Notes: generated from the letters alone by a model not told the origin. Shown: positions 36,473 through 48,998, numbered from the stretch's first letter. The stretch is DNA of 64,000 nucleotides from Papilionanthe hookeriana x Papilionanthe teres (GCA_022702705.1 CM040434.1:19325771-19389770), one strand, 5' to 3'. A program made the numbers and translations.

Positions 36473-37140
36473 ATGAAAAATATTTTCACAAGATATGGAA
36501 TGCCTAGAGTAATTATCTCTGATGGAGGATCTCATTTTAAGAATAATCTGATTCAGAGATTGGTGGAAAAATATAATATTATGCATAGAATCTCTACAGC
36601 TTATCATCCTCAAAATAATGGTTTAGCAGTGGTATCTAATCGTGAAACTAAATGAATTTTGGAGAAAGTCATTAATCCTAAGAAATTGGATTGGTCTGCT
36701 AGACTAGATACTGCTTTATGGGCATACGGAACTTCTTAAAACTCCTATAGGAATGTCCCCTTATAGATTAATCTTTGAAAAAACCAGTCACTTACCAGTT
36801 GAATTAGAATATAAAGCATATTGGGCGATAAACAAATTGAATTTTAATTTGAAAGATGCTGGTGAGAAGAGACTGTTGCAATTGAATGAATTGGAAGAAA
36901 TCAGAAATGAATCATATGATAATGATAGAATATACAAGCAAAGAAGAAAAATATGGCATGATCGGAAGATTGTCAAAAAGGAATTTGAACCAGGATAAAA
37001 ATTTTTATTATGCACTACAAGATTAAAATTATTTCCTGGGAAACTGAAATCTAGATGGTTGTAAAAATATATCAGTTTGGAACTGTGATTATCAAAGACC
37101 CTAAATCTGGAAGAATATTCAAAGTTAATGGCCAAAGATT
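36473..37140 (+). pseudogene. Athila-type integrase C-terminal two thirds, broken
   Basis: 36473-36655 carries IISDGGSHFKN (second catalytic Asp) and STAYHPQNNGLAV; the usual catalytic Glu position after NG is not preserved. A stop and frame change precede MSPYRLIFEKTSHLPVELEY (36753-36998) and KRLLQLNELEEIRNESYDN, conserved in Athila. The remainder to about 37140 (tail with GRIFKVNGQRLKPY) is in a further frame. Confidence 0.85.
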
Positions 37141-37543
37141 AAAACCATATTTTGAAGGCAATACACCTAATTTTAAAGAGGTTTTAATGTTGGATCAACC
37201 TGAATAACTGGAAGTTATGTCAAGCTGACGACGTTAAACCAAGCGCTTTGTGGGAGGCAACCAAAGTTAATGAGTGTTTGCTTTGTTTGATGTGTTATTT
37301 GTGTTTGTTTGTTACTTAATTAAGTCTTATTCTTCCTTAATTATCACTAATAACATTTAAGAAATGAATCGAACCAAAGTTTCGAAAGAATTTGGATAAA
37401 GTGAAGCTTAACAAAATTTGAACTAGCGCTGAACGACGCTGTTATCAGCGCCGGACAGCGCCGCTGTTCAGAAATAATTTCTCAATTTTAATTTTATTTT
37501 AGGCTATTCTAGGCGGTAAATCTTCCATTAGAACTTCCAAAAA
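37141..37543 (+). other. Spacer after integrase in element C
   Basis: Non-coding. It contains a short palindromic cluster (gaacgacgctg then agcgccggacagcgcc near 37430-37460) whose relatives recur at 39125-39150 and 42205-42240. Confidence 0.6.
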
Positions 37544-38756
37544 TTGCCCCTAGATGCAATAACTACCAAAGGAACGAAGAGGAAGATCCCAAATCTCGTA
37601 CAAATGGATTCTGAATCGATGGAAACTTCAAGATTTCAAGTTTTCAACCATAGAAAGTTTGTCAGTTTCGAGGCGCAGCGTCTTTTCAACAAAAATATCT
37701 CAAAAATGAGATTGATTAAGGAGCGAGGCTTTGTGAATCGAGGTACAAATTCTCCTACGACTAGAATTGTTTAAATTATTGTTCAGAGACGTTCGACAGT
37801 ATTGTGTTATACTACTGCCACTGTAGTTGTCTCGTTTGTGAAGGAGTTCTACACAAATCTTCATGGACTCAACCAGTCTATGTGCGAGGTAAGTTTGTCA
37901 CATTTACTTCTACAATGATTAATGATTTATACATGATTAAGAATGTGTCAATCTGCCACTATTCGAATTTTACCCCGATGAAGAACAATATGAATGATAT
38001 ATGTAAATATCCGACGGATGAAAGTGATGAATGGGAGATAAGAGATAGCAGGTATGTAAGTTTCTCGACCACACTGCTAAATTCTACGTCGAAACACTTA
38101 CATTATTTCATATGTGCAAATTTGCTCCCAACTATGAAAATCAGTAAAGTAACTAAGGAGTGTGCTATTCTGAACTACTGTACTCAAATGGGGATGTCTA
38201 TTGATGTTGGTTCAATAATTGTCAAATCTGTTTTGGGATTGATCGTTCATGGATCTAAGTAAGGGCTTGGAAATCCTTCCACCACATTTCTCCTCTGCAG
38301 TCAATCACAAGTGCTATATGAGCACTGGAAGGAGTACTTCTACCTTGGAAGCCTATAGACCCAGCAGATGCATATAGTAACCAGGCAGTTGGTGATATGA
38401 ATGACATGAGCATTATTGAAGTTCAACCATCTTAGAGGTCAACACCTATTCCTCCTTACTTTTCTGAAAGTTCACAGGTTATCTTGAAGAAAATTAAGAA
38501 ATTGGAGAAGGAAGTACAACACCTGATGAATGTAATCAACAATCTATCTGATTTCTTTGAATATATGTTTTGGAGGATGAAGGAGCACTTTGATCATTCT
38601 GGATATCTTGAAGGAAGTTTGACACGGCTGATGAAAATGAAAGGTTGAATTGAAGAGGATTCTACTGAACAATTTCTGTTTCTTCCATTCTACAATTTGT
38701 TCGTTCATGCTCAATCAATTGGAGATCTTAGAGTTGATGATCTTTCGTAGGAAGAA
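37544..38756 (+). pseudogene. Athila post-integrase (env-position) ORF, copy 1, broken
   Basis: It starts MPLDAITTKGTKRK and has FVSFEAQRLFNKNISKMRLI, then a stop at 37772. The FYTNL segment is in a second frame (about 37780-37900), and VRGKFVTFTSTMINDLYMI continues in a third (to 38262). A helical tail with ILKKIKKLEKEVQHLMNVI runs to about 38756. This protein class occupies the env position of Athila elements and is often annotated as a putative plant transposon protein; its function is unknown. I see no signal peptide or clear membrane anchor. Confidence 0.7.
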
Positions 38757-39780
38757 TGAAGACTTGATTATTGTATTTTTGTGTTTGTATATCTGATTGT
38801 TTTTCTTTGATTTCTTTGCTTGGATGTTATATATGGACTTGCTTTCTTGTTTAGTATTCAGCGTTATTGTGTTGTGGTTGTGATTTACGCTGAATTTTAG
38901 AGTTATATGGCTTGATGATGTGTAATTTTTAGTGTTATGTGTATGTGTCTGACACTTGAATTTTATATATGAAAGTGATGTTTTGTGTTGTTTATGTTAA
39001 AAAATATCATTTGTCATGGCTTTAGAAAGTATTCAAGCATAACTAGACTAATTAGATGTCGGAGAGGGCTTGAAAAGATCGAAATTGCAAAAGAAAGTCG
39101 GAAGCCCAGTTTTTGAACTGGCATTGAACGACACTGTCACCAGTGACGGACCATGCCAAAAGATAGAGAGTTTGGCCAATATAGTAGAATAATGCACCGA
39201 ACGACGTTGTCGCTAGCTTTGGACAGCTTTAGACCAGGAAAAAGGCCTGAAACTCCAAATTTTCACGATTTAACCTTGGGACCGGCCATTTTTGCCCAAA
39301 CCATCATCTTCTACCTCCAGCCAAGGCTGATTTTCGCACCTAAGGCTCACTAGCATTTAGATTTGAAGAGATTTTGTGGCCAGAAAAGTTCGGATTTCAT
39401 CTTCTCTTGGTAAGAGCTACACCTTAACCTAAAATTTTTTGATTTTGACCATGGAAATCTCCTACATTAGGAAGATTTGAAATTTTGAAGTTTTGGGAGA
39501 AACTTTGGAGATTTTTCATGGATTTTGAGTTCTTATCTTTTTAAATTTACTTTGGAGTCCATTACATTGCAAATTTAAAATTGACTTGGATAAACTAGGT
39601 ATTTTTAGACAAATGGCTCTAAGAATTTTGAAAGGGAAGAGAAAATTTGCAAATTTGTGAATTTCAAGGCTTATTCATGCATTAGTAATTTATTCGCAAT
39701 AAGAAATGCATTCAAGAGAATGCCTTTGAAAATCCTTGAGCTATGCTTGAAGAACTTATTGTGAATCGTTAAAGGGAGAT
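38757..39780 (+). other. Spacer between env-position ORF copies in element C
   Basis: T-rich non-coding sequence. The stretch 39060-39240 repeats the palindromic gaacgac..gtc..cagtg cluster seen near 37430, and the part up to 39780 resembles the lead-in to ORF copy 1. No gene. Confidence 0.55.
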
Positions 39781-40700
39781 TTTCTGTTATTTCACTGTTA
39801 AAGTGATGTTGGGTATTATTAGAGAGTTTTATGCAAATATGTATTATTCTGAGAGTGAATACATACTGGTTAGAGGCCAAATGGTTGAATTTACCCCTGC
39901 TCGCGTTATTGCATTTTATCAGTTAAGAGCACCTTTTTCTTATGAATACGAAAATTTTCTTATTATGAATGAAGCATTGTATATGATTATAAACTTTTTG
40001 ACTGATGTAAAAGGGGAGTGGAAGGTTAAACAAAGGCTAAAAGTTAAATTCTCCCTTTCTACTCTGAATCCTGTATTGAAGCTTGACACTATTTCATTTC
40101 TGCAAGACTTTTGCCTACCAACCAACACAGTAAAGTTACTGTAGATAGAGTTGTTCTGAATTACTATATTAAGAACATGAAGAATATAAATATTAGAGCA
40201 ATTATTCATAAAATTATTTTGACATGTTCAAAAGGATAGACTACTGGTGGACTAAGACACCCCAGTCTAATTCATGCCTTGTGCATTCTTTCAGGTGTAG
40301 CAATTGAAGATATTGATGGGGTCTTCTATCCCTGAAGCCCATTACTAAACTGAATTTGAAAACCTATGAAGCCCATGTAGGATGGAAGTGGAGTAAGAAA
40401 GTTGATGAGCCTTCTTCCAATCATGAGAGACCATCTACATGTAGAGATCCTACTCTGCATGATGTTATGGATCCGTTGGAAAGGTTGAACACTAGAGTAG
40501 AGGGACTAAAAGTAAGGAACAAGATAAATGATGATTATCAAGTGCGGTGGAGAGAATATGAGATAGCTTATCATGACACATAGATGAGATTTTTCAGGGG
40601 AGACACTAGTGTTGTATTTCCTACTTACCCTGAGTATACTTCATACCAGCCTGAAGAACCTGATGATGGTGGAGCTCCTGCGGAAGATGAAGATTGGTAG
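39781..40700 (+). pseudogene. Athila post-integrase (env-position) ORF, copy 2, broken
   Basis: It has REFYANMYYSESEYILVRGQ and VEFTPARVIAFYQL (39803-40144), parallel to copies 1 and 3. A frame break follows near 40140, then a C-terminal part with DPLERLNTRVEGL (40356-40583) and an acidic end PEDEDW-like just before a stop at 40698-40700. It is diverged from copy 1 and so is not a recent duplication. Confidence 0.65.
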
Positions 40701-42008
40701 TTTTATAGTTTTATTTTCATTTTATTTTGTATTTGTGTTTTGTATATGTGATGTACTTGAGACTCTTTATGATTAGTATCTGTGATGTAATGTGTATTTG
40801 GTTATACTTGTAGCAGGCTTTATGTTGAATTTTGTTGTATGTGATGTTATAGTAGAGTTTTCATGTGTTTGGTTTGATAGTTTAATCTGTGATAGTAACA
40901 GTTGGATGTTAATGTTGTGTGTATAGTTTATGTTTTATGTTTTTAAACTTCTTCCCTTACAAAATTCTAACCCATATTTGTGTATAGAAATGCCTTACTT
41001 ATTTCAGGCCTACTGTTTTATGAAGAAAAATCTACTTAAACTCGAAGGTATGAAAAGCCTAACATATTGAGGTATGAGTTATATGTTTATTTCTTTTCTT
41101 TCTTCCCATGTTAATTGTATTGATATTCAAAAATCTAAGTTTAGGGGAGGGAAAGAATTAACTATTAATTGTTCTCATTTAAAAGTATTTTCAAAATTAT
41201 TAACATGATTTCCTGTAATAGAACTCAATTTCAGATAACTATATTTTGATTTTATTTAAGTATTTTGTAAAGTTGAATGAAAGTATTTGGTAATGAAAAG
41301 TAATTTTGTAGGCTAAGATATTTGGTATAAGAGAATATGACTATAGTCAACTATTCAAAGTAAGAAAAACTGTATGTTTGAAATATTAAGAATCTTAAAA
41401 CTTTATGTGATAGGAAAGGATTGAGACTCTATGTTGAATCATTAATAAGCTTAAGAAATGCTTATAGAGTAAAGGAATCTGGTAAGCTTCAAATTTAGGG
41501 TGAGAATGGTGAAGTTCAAAATAATTAAAGGCTATCCAGATACAGTAATCCTCACTTAAAATAAAAGAAAAGAAAAAAAGAAAGAAAAGAAAAAAAAGCA
41601 AAAGAAATTGAAAGAAAGAAAAGTGACAAGATGCCTAATAAAAAATTGGCTTCACTTGGACCTACCTAAAGGGAAAAACTTAATTACTTTCCTGAAATTA
41701 TATGTGAGGATTAGCATCCTTACTATTTGTGTTCTCATAAACTTATTTTCATGTAATCCTCTTAAGTGCCTTAATAGGATAATGTACAGTCATTTTTGAA
41801 ATGAATAGAAGGCTAGAACTCTTAGACTTGATTACTAGATAGTCTTACACCTGCAAAATTTACTTGAATTATTCAAAGATCTTTCTAAAAATCTTACTAT
41901 TGTACTTATCAAAATCAAAATTATGGTATTCTAGAAAAAAATTTTCATTGGAGTGGAGCATTATTTTATGTATTAACTAAAATTACTTGAGGACAAGTAA
42001 TAATTAAG
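40701..42008 (+). other. Non-coding 3' region of element C
   Basis: AT-rich, with a purine run at about 41560-41632 (aaaagaaaaaaagaaag-type sequence). No gene; ORFs here are low-complexity. Confidence 0.6.
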
Positions 42009-42017
42009 TTTGGGGGA
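42006..42017 (+). promoter_or_regulatory. Polypurine tract of element C
   Basis: aagtttggggga is the canonical Athila polypurine tract, immediately before the 3' LTR. Confidence 0.75.
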
Positions 42018-43168
42018 TCTTAATCCACTGAAAATTTGATAGTTTTCACTATTCATTTCATACCTATTTTTGATGATATTGTACTTTAAAGAAATGTATT
42101 TTTTATGATTTCATGCAAGTACAATGATTTTAGGCTTTTGGAGCAAAATGAAGCGAAAATGAGCAAATTTGGAGCAAAAAGGGACAAAAGTGCATTTTAT
42201 TGAATTACGCTGAACGGCGCTGTCACCAGCGCCGGACCACACTATTTTAAAGAGAGTTGCTATCGTATTAGTGGAATAATGCATCGAACGGCGCCCAATC
42301 CAGTGTCGGACCGCGCCCTATCCCGATTTTAAACTAGATTCAATGTATTTGGCCGGATTTTAAAGGGTAGCTTGAGGTCTTGGGAATTTAGTTTTAGTCG
42401 AATTTAAACACTTTTGGAGCCAAGTTTGAAAAGGGGGGAAGAAGAGGAGAGAAGAGTTTAGGGTTTTGAGTGTGTGTCTTTCCATTTTGTTTAGGAAATC
42501 TAGGTTTTATGTTTTCTCTTCTAAGGAGTGTAAGAGGAGAAGGAAAGTGAGAGATTTCTTCTTCCTTACTTATCTAAAGAGAGAATTGTGTGTTGTTGTG
42601 AAGAAAGAAGAGGAGTCAAAGGAATTCCTTCAGATTCTCTTGGGGAAGAGTTTGAGATAACTTGTATTTACTTTACTCTGTTTGTATGACGTTGTTTTTA
42701 TATATATAATTCATGTTTTGTCATCCTTTCCTCATGAGTCTTGAGTAAATTTCTTTGTATTTCTCCTTTTCATGTGATGTGTTGATGTTATGTTATGAAC
42801 ATGATGTGCCGATTTATTATGGAGAATTTGTAATGACCTTTTCAATTCGAACTTCATTTACTATTTGATCTGGCCAATTGAATTGTTAAAACTTCTTGAG
42901 AAACATATTTTCTGAAAGGATTATGAGTTCCACAATAAAAGTGAATGGCACATTCAATGTACATTAATGAGAGATGTATTTCATGGGAATTGAGTGCATA
43001 TAAATAAGGAAATATACTTTGACAGGCGTAGAATTGGAGATTTCAGAGTGACAGGCTGAAATCCTTAATTTGGTTCTAATGTTTGGAAACTGAAGCGAGA
43101 GTTAACCTTCAGGAGAAGGGAAGTGGGAGCTATGGAGTGAGAGCCAGTATCCCCCCAGCCTAACCACG
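42018..43168 (+). repeat. Element C 3' LTR, truncated
   Basis: It follows the polypurine tract; the exact first base is uncertain (42018-42038). From 42540 it aligns with the 5' LTR. Homology stops abruptly after cagcctaaccac near 43168, so about 490 bp of its end is missing, through deletion or replacement by the next fragment. Confidence 0.8.
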
Positions 43169-44715
43169 AATCTATATACCAAATGGTTCAGATGGAACTA
43201 ATTGAGGGTATATTCTACCTAATGGAGATTGGAATTAAGTTTTATATTTGTGTTATGTATTAAATCTATTGTGTTAAGATTTAGTGTTTAAATGTTTTAT
43301 GTATGTTAAGTGTTATATATGTGTTTGTATTTTTAGTTTGTGTTTAGTGTTTTGTTTAAGTGTTTAAATATGAGTAGAAATGAATGAGATCTTATCCAAG
43401 GATATTGGATTAACGACTTATAATTTGTAATTGTAATTTGTATTTGTTTTATTAAGTAAAAGTTTGTGTTTGTGTAAAACTTGTGTTGAATCATTTTTAA
43501 TTCAATAGAAGCGTAATTATGGAGATAAGAAGATTATAAGGTGATGATATGCTTATTAAAACAATTTAAGGGTTGATTAAGCGAGCAAAATTGTGTATTT
43601 AATGAAAACATCGATAGCAATGAGTTTGCGGCTAAGCATCAAACCCTCGCGCTTATGCATCAGTGCTCCGTGGCTAAGCATCGTACTTTTGCCCTTAGGC
43701 GCTGGTTTGCAAAATTTGGTTTTCAGGTTTTAAAAACCCGAAAAATCACAAAAATCTTCTCCGCGTCATCTTCAACATTTGGCATTCGCGACATAGAGGG
43801 CTAGGGCATCACCAAGCTTTACGATTCTTGAGCCATTTCAAGTAGAAATTGTTAGATTTGATCTTCTTAAGGTGAGAGCACTACTCTTAAGTAAAAATTT
43901 TTTATTTTCACCATATATTTTGAGTACATTTTGGAGAAATCTGAAAATCATTATTCATGGTGAGAAAAAGCTTTGGAAATTACTTTGATTTATTTTAAGC
44001 CTATAGGAGTTAAGTTTAGTGATTTTGAGTTGAATGTGAGACTTATAGTGATTTTTATACAAATTTTAGAAATGGCACCGAAGAGGAGTAAGTCGAAAGC
44101 CACTTTCGATTCTAATAAGTTCATTAGCTCTAAAGCTCAAGATCTTTACGTGCAAGCATTACAGTCATGGAAACTGATTCAAGAACGTGGATTTGATAAG
44201 GCCGACAGAGTTATTGAAGATATGATAGTAAGTCGCATGTGGGACATATTCTGTTATTTCACTACCGTAGTTGTTTCTTCTGTCGTACGTGAGTTCTATG
44301 TAAATCTCTCAGAATCAGAAGAAAACATTGTGTTTGTTCGAGGGCAGTTTGTACACTTTACTCTCGAGGTAATAAATGAATTTTATCTATTGCAACCAAG
44401 CACATTTTGTTTTTATTTGAATTACAATCCTACTGAGGAATAACTGGATGAGATTATTTCTGCTTTGACTGACGGGAGGGGATTATGGAAACACACTAAT
44501 GAGAAAAGAGTAAATTTCTCTCCTTCAAAGTTAAATGCCACCTCTAAGGCTTGACATTATTATATCATCTAAGTTGCTTCCTAAAATCATCTGAGCGAGG
44601 TGACTAAAGAAAGGGCCACCTTAAATTATTGTATTTAGCAGAGGAAAGTGATAGATATTGGGAAGATTATTTATGACTGTATTTGGATGTTTGCCGTAAC
44701 CGCCATCACTCGTAG
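43169..44715 (+). mobile_element. Second Athila-type fragment (env-position ORF, copy 3)
   Basis: 43169-43970 is non-coding, with a repeated ggctaagcatc motif (43630-43690). 43973-44443 encodes a protein with MAPKRSKSKATFDSNKFIS, AQDLYVQALQSWKLIQERGF and REFYVNLSESEENIVFVRGQ, the same class as copies 1 and 2. A stop near 44441 is followed by more of the protein in other frames, up to the assembly gap. It is not continuous with element C by LTR evidence and probably belongs to another element. Confidence 0.65.
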
Positions 44716-44737
44716 NNNNNNNNNNNNNNNNNNNNNN
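44716..44737. other. Assembly gap (22 Ns)
   Basis: Unknown bases, seven bases before the left LTR of element D. The true distance across it may be far more than 22 bp. Confidence 1.
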
Positions 44738-44739
44738 TA

Positions 44740-44744
44740 GTATT
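44740..44744. repeat. Target site duplication of element D, left copy
   Basis: gtatt directly precedes the left LTR; the same five bases follow the right LTR at 63405-63409. Confidence 0.9.
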
Positions 44745-47259
44745 TGTTTTCGTTCGTTTTTCTCTCTTTTATTTTAGAAGGAGTCGCCAGTCTGTCGATC
44801 ATCGTATACTTCCCACATTCGAATAAATCTCCCACCCGAATTAGATAAGTAATTCGAAGAGGAGAGGAACCGAATAAGAAGGGACATACGACAATGCGAC
44901 AAACAAGAGAAAACGTAAAACGTGGAGAGCCTACGTGCGATAAACCTCGCGAGGATAGGTTAAGAGTGTCCTCCCAAATAAGTTCGGGCGAAAAAGCACC
45001 TTAAACCGATATCCGCGAAAGAATGCCTACGTAGACTACCCATAACCAGAGAGTCAGGTGTAGGTGCCTGTTCTGGGGTCAAGAGCACTCCCAAGGGGAC
45101 GTATCTCACTTGGTTAATTACATCTTGGGGGGTACCCAAGAATACTCTCGATAAAAGGAGTTTCACTTATAGTATCATGAACCTGGGGCAATAGGTACTC
45201 AAAGGAAGGTTATTCCGTGTGGGAACGCCACGATGCTTTCAAAGCTCCCGCTAGACTACGGGGAAGAGAGTGAGTCTCTCACGGTCCCCGAATGGGTAAC
45301 AGACTCATCAGCATACGAGACCCACAGAATAACCTAAATCATCTCGACGGGGATATCCCAACACGTCAAAGCACATCCGGGCCATAAGGGCAGAGGACAA
45401 ATCGTCGTATCCCAAATGGGCGGCAGCTCATCGGTATCGGGCCGTCAAAATGATATCAACGAAGTCAAGGAGCGAAAGGGCTCAATAGGGGTAGTCAAAG
45501 GATGGGAGGAGTAATCCTAAAGGGGTAGAGGTAGCCAAGTCGGGGTGCCACAGACCCGTCATCCCAAGCAATGAGGACCCTAAGTCTACCCGGTCGTGAA
45601 GGTAGTCGACCCAGGCACGTCCTGAGATCCCCGGTCAGCAATCCAAGAATTGCATTATCCACGGAGGCCTCGGTAGCCCTAAGGTCAGAGGAAGGAAACT
45701 CTATCCTATGACTATAAGCTGGAGCTCCAAGAGGTGGGTCTCACACCTGCCAAAGCGGCAAAGATGCCTCAGGAAAGAAGAGGAAGAGAGGTTCAGCTAC
45801 AAAGCTGGAAACGCTCCAAACAAAAGGACTTACACCCCGTCTGGGTCGGGGAGTCTTCTAACACCCTAGGCGCACTAGACAACCACCTATAAAGGTATGC
45901 TGGGCCAGTCAGGTTGGAGAAGCACGGGGACTCCTCCTCGGGACATGCAAATATGAATGCAGTTATCTAGAGCGGTCTTTAAATAATGTGGAGGCCACTA
46001 TTAGTATGACTTGGGTGATAGCCATGCAATGCAACCCATTTAAAATCCGGCCCGAAGGCCATGCAAGAAAGTAAAAGTGCGGATTTTAAAATCTTGAATA
46101 TTTTAATCCTAAAATTCATTTATCTTGAATATTTTATTAGGATTATTAATATATAAAGCTTACAATTTTAGGGTCCTTAAAGAGCCTAAATAGTATCGTG
46201 AAGTCCCAGATCACAGAAAGAAACAAGGAAAACACATGCAGGCATGCAAATATGCAATAAAAACAAGAAAGAAAGCACTCCATAATAAATTAAAAGAGAC
46301 CAAAATGCCTGCTGGACCAGACGACATGTCCCGAGAAAAGCGATAGAAAGCGGCCGGACTCCACAAATACATGTCCGGTCCTAAGTCTATACAACAATAT
46401 GAAAATGCATAATTAAGATACGGGGCACGAGCATCTGCTCCTGGTCCCCTCCACGTGGTTCTCGCTTCAAAGCGCCTCGGAACCCATGCCCGTATCTTAT
46501 TTCTACTACAAGACTCTCCTAGACTCTAAAAGTACATAAGAAAAGAAAAGACTCAATCCTGCATGAAAACAAGTATTAGCGGGAATGCTCACATGCATAT
46601 GACGTATAATGAGCCATGCCTTATAAGTGGGGGAGCTAAACAGCACCTGCAAGCAGATTATCAGAAATCATTACTTGCTCCCCCCATAGCGGTACCTGTG
46701 TGCACATAGAGGCATGACTCCCTGCAGAAAAGCGCCCTAACACACTATCATACATATGCAGCATGCAGTCACATCATAATCACAGTGCAGAAGAAGGATA
46801 CCTGGCTAGGGCAACCAATTCATCAAAGAACAATAGCCAGACATCAAAAAGACTACCTAGCATCCTAATCCTAGCCTAGCACACCATCTAACGAAGAGTG
46901 CATTAACCTAGTGTCTAAGTGCGTGGTAAGTCTGGGTATAATATGACTTTGACGGGGTCGCCGCACCGGCCCCGACCTAAAGATCTAAAGGATCTAAAGG
47001 GCGTCACGAAGAAGGGTGACACTAGTTAGATCCATTGGATCCTTAGCACAGTCATACTCGTGTCAATCTCGATGACTTGACTCGCATTGCTCATTGGGAT
47101 CAACCCAGCAAGCAATGCTCGTTAAGGCATCGCGAATGACACGGGGTCACTCTCCTAACGAGCCTGGCTCGCTACCATGTAAACATGCAAATGCAAATGC
47201 GAGCAGTCATGTGACAGAAGTGATGAGTGTACCGTGGAACAATGACTCGGGAAAGGATG

Positions 47260-47515
47260 GGCATGCCGTGGAGGCAGCGGCCCGAACAAATGGGTGTGCC
47301 GTAGCGGCAGTGACCCGAAGGTGGGCGTGCCGTGGAGGCAGGGGCCCTAGAGAAATGGGTGTGCCGTGGAGGCAGTGACCCGAAGGATGAGCATATCGTG
47401 GAGACAGGGGCCCGAGGAGGTATGCCGGGGCGGCGAGTGACCAAAAGGATGGGCGTGCCGTGGCGGCAGTGGCCCGAAGAGGTATGCCGTGGCGGCAGTG
47501 ACCTCAGGATATGCA
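47260..47515. repeat. Minisatellite in D 3' LTR
   Basis: Roughly eight irregular units of 30-38 bp built on gccgtggaggcagtgacccg. The same array lies at 60610-60860 in the other LTR. Confidence 0.8.
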
Positions 47516-48418
47516 ATATAGGTAGGTGAACATGCAAATGATCGTGCAAATGAACATACACAACATGCAGTGGTGCAGGTGGTCGGTGGACCGAACTATG
47601 GTGGTCGGTTGAACCAAAGTGTTGTGACAACTGGTTTAGGGTGGCCAGTTGATGCACAAGTGGTACCGACCGGTCTGGGACGACCGATCAAGGCACAAGT
47701 AGTGTCGGTGCAAGTGCAAAATGCAAGTGTAAGTGCAAGGTGCAAATGCAAGAGTGAGTGCAAGTGCATGTATAGGTTGTCGGCGGGAGCGGAGGAGCTT
47801 AGACCGGCAGCTGGATGCTTTCCGGCAAGGGTAAGAAGTCGGCGTCCGAGTTCGGCATGCGGATAGGCCAATGAAAGAAGAAATGCCGGAGAAAAAGGAG
47901 GTGCCGAGGTGATCGTCGGCGAAGAAGGCTGGCCGACGAGAGGTGCTTGCCGACAAGGAGCGGTGGCGGCGAGCATCCAAGCCTTGTTTATCGCGATAGC
48001 CAGGTGAGGCATGTGTGTGGCTCGGCTAGCGACTAAAGAAGGACTGCCAGAATGGCGGCATCGGTGGCGAGGTGGTCGTCGGTTGCCAGCAGGAGGGACG
48101 GCCGCCGGTGAGGTTTCACGCGAGAGCCCGGAGGGAGCTACGGAGAGCTTCCCAAGGAATGGTAGAGAGCTTCATTTATTTTCTTTTTTGTCAGGGAGAG
48201 AAGAAAAAAGGAAAGTGATAAATGAAGGAGTTCGCAGCTCGAGGAGGCTAGGAGCATGAGTTTTTTTTATTCTTTTTTTTAGCAGCATGCGTGAGCTGAT
48301 ACAATAGAATAGGATTCACTTTGTTTATTAATATTTTTCTTATCTTATTTTGGTAGCTGCATGCAATGGACAACTAAGAGAGAGGGCAAGGGATAGATGA
48401 GAGAGGCAGCCATGCGAG

Positions 48419-48423
<5 letters not shown>

Positions 48424-48452
<29 letters not shown>

Positions 48453-48598
48453 CTTATATATATATACAAATATATATATATACTTATATATTGATAGCTT
48501 ATGGCATGCGCGAGAGATAAGGTAAGGGATAATAGTTTTTTTTGTTTTATTTCATTATAATATAATAACAATAATAGTATTTTTATTATAATAATAAT

Positions 48599-48632
<34 letters not shown>

Positions 48633-48635
48633 ATT
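48424..48635. repeat. AT and TAA microsatellites in D 3' LTR
   Basis: Interrupted (TA)n at 48424-48490 and (ATA/TAA)n at about 48585-48635. Counterparts in the other LTR (62884-62940 and 63035-63090) differ in length. Confidence 0.9.
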
Positions 48636-48948
48636 CTCCCGTCCTTTTTTCGTTGAATAAATCCTCGCAGTGAAATAAACATCTCTTTAGGTAAAATCGA
48701 CGTTCCGGGCTCACTCGCGTCGTCTATTTCATCATCCAGAGTCGTCTGATGTGTAAAAATGCCGACCGGCCTTCGCCTAAGCGAAAGCCAAAGCCTAGCC
48801 GCATGAACTCAGCAACGTGCCCCTCAACACGCGCTGAAAGGTCACGGGTGGGTGTCTGAACTACCAGATGCTACGAACGTGTCGTAGACTATCCCGAGTC
48901 ACGCAGGTGGATACCATACACTCATGACATCAAAAATTGATGCCAACA

Positions 48949-48998
48949 AAGGACCCCCAACAAGTGTGCTGCGCAGTTAAGGCACAGTGCACTTGTTG
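48949..48998 (-). promoter_or_regulatory. Polypurine tract and hairpin at the D 3' LTR edge
   Basis: The minus strand reads ttgggggtcctt next to the LTR (48960-48949), nearly the same as in element A. Beside it, caacaagtg (48958-48966) and cacttgttg (48990-48998) form a 9-bp perfect inverted repeat with a 23-base loop. Confidence 0.65.

Larger units (their letters stand above)
31974..43168 (+). mobile_element. Element C: degenerate Athila-like Ty3/gypsy retrotransposon
   Basis: Plus-strand order is 5' LTR remnant, tRNA-Asp type primer site, gag, protease, truncated RT joined to integrase, env-position ORFs, PPT and truncated 3' LTR. 31974-32610 is homologous to 42540-43168, defining the two LTRs. 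The 5' LTR is interrupted by B, so its first part lies left of the window. Frames hold many stops; the element is old and inactive. Confidence 0.9.
44745..48948 (-). repeat. Element D 3' LTR (left copy, 4.2 kb)
   Basis: Nearly identical to the right copy except for a missing 1.1-kb block at 47776 and many CAG/CTG versus CG differences. The minus strand begins TGTTGGCATC and ends CGAAAACA. Small reading frames such as 47094-47378 are read through a minisatellite and are not counted as genes. Confidence 0.93.

Noticed and set aside
47094..47378. 94-codon frame found again at 60446-60730
   Set aside because: Conserved only because it lies in both LTRs of one element; half of it is a minisatellite and no domain is visible.
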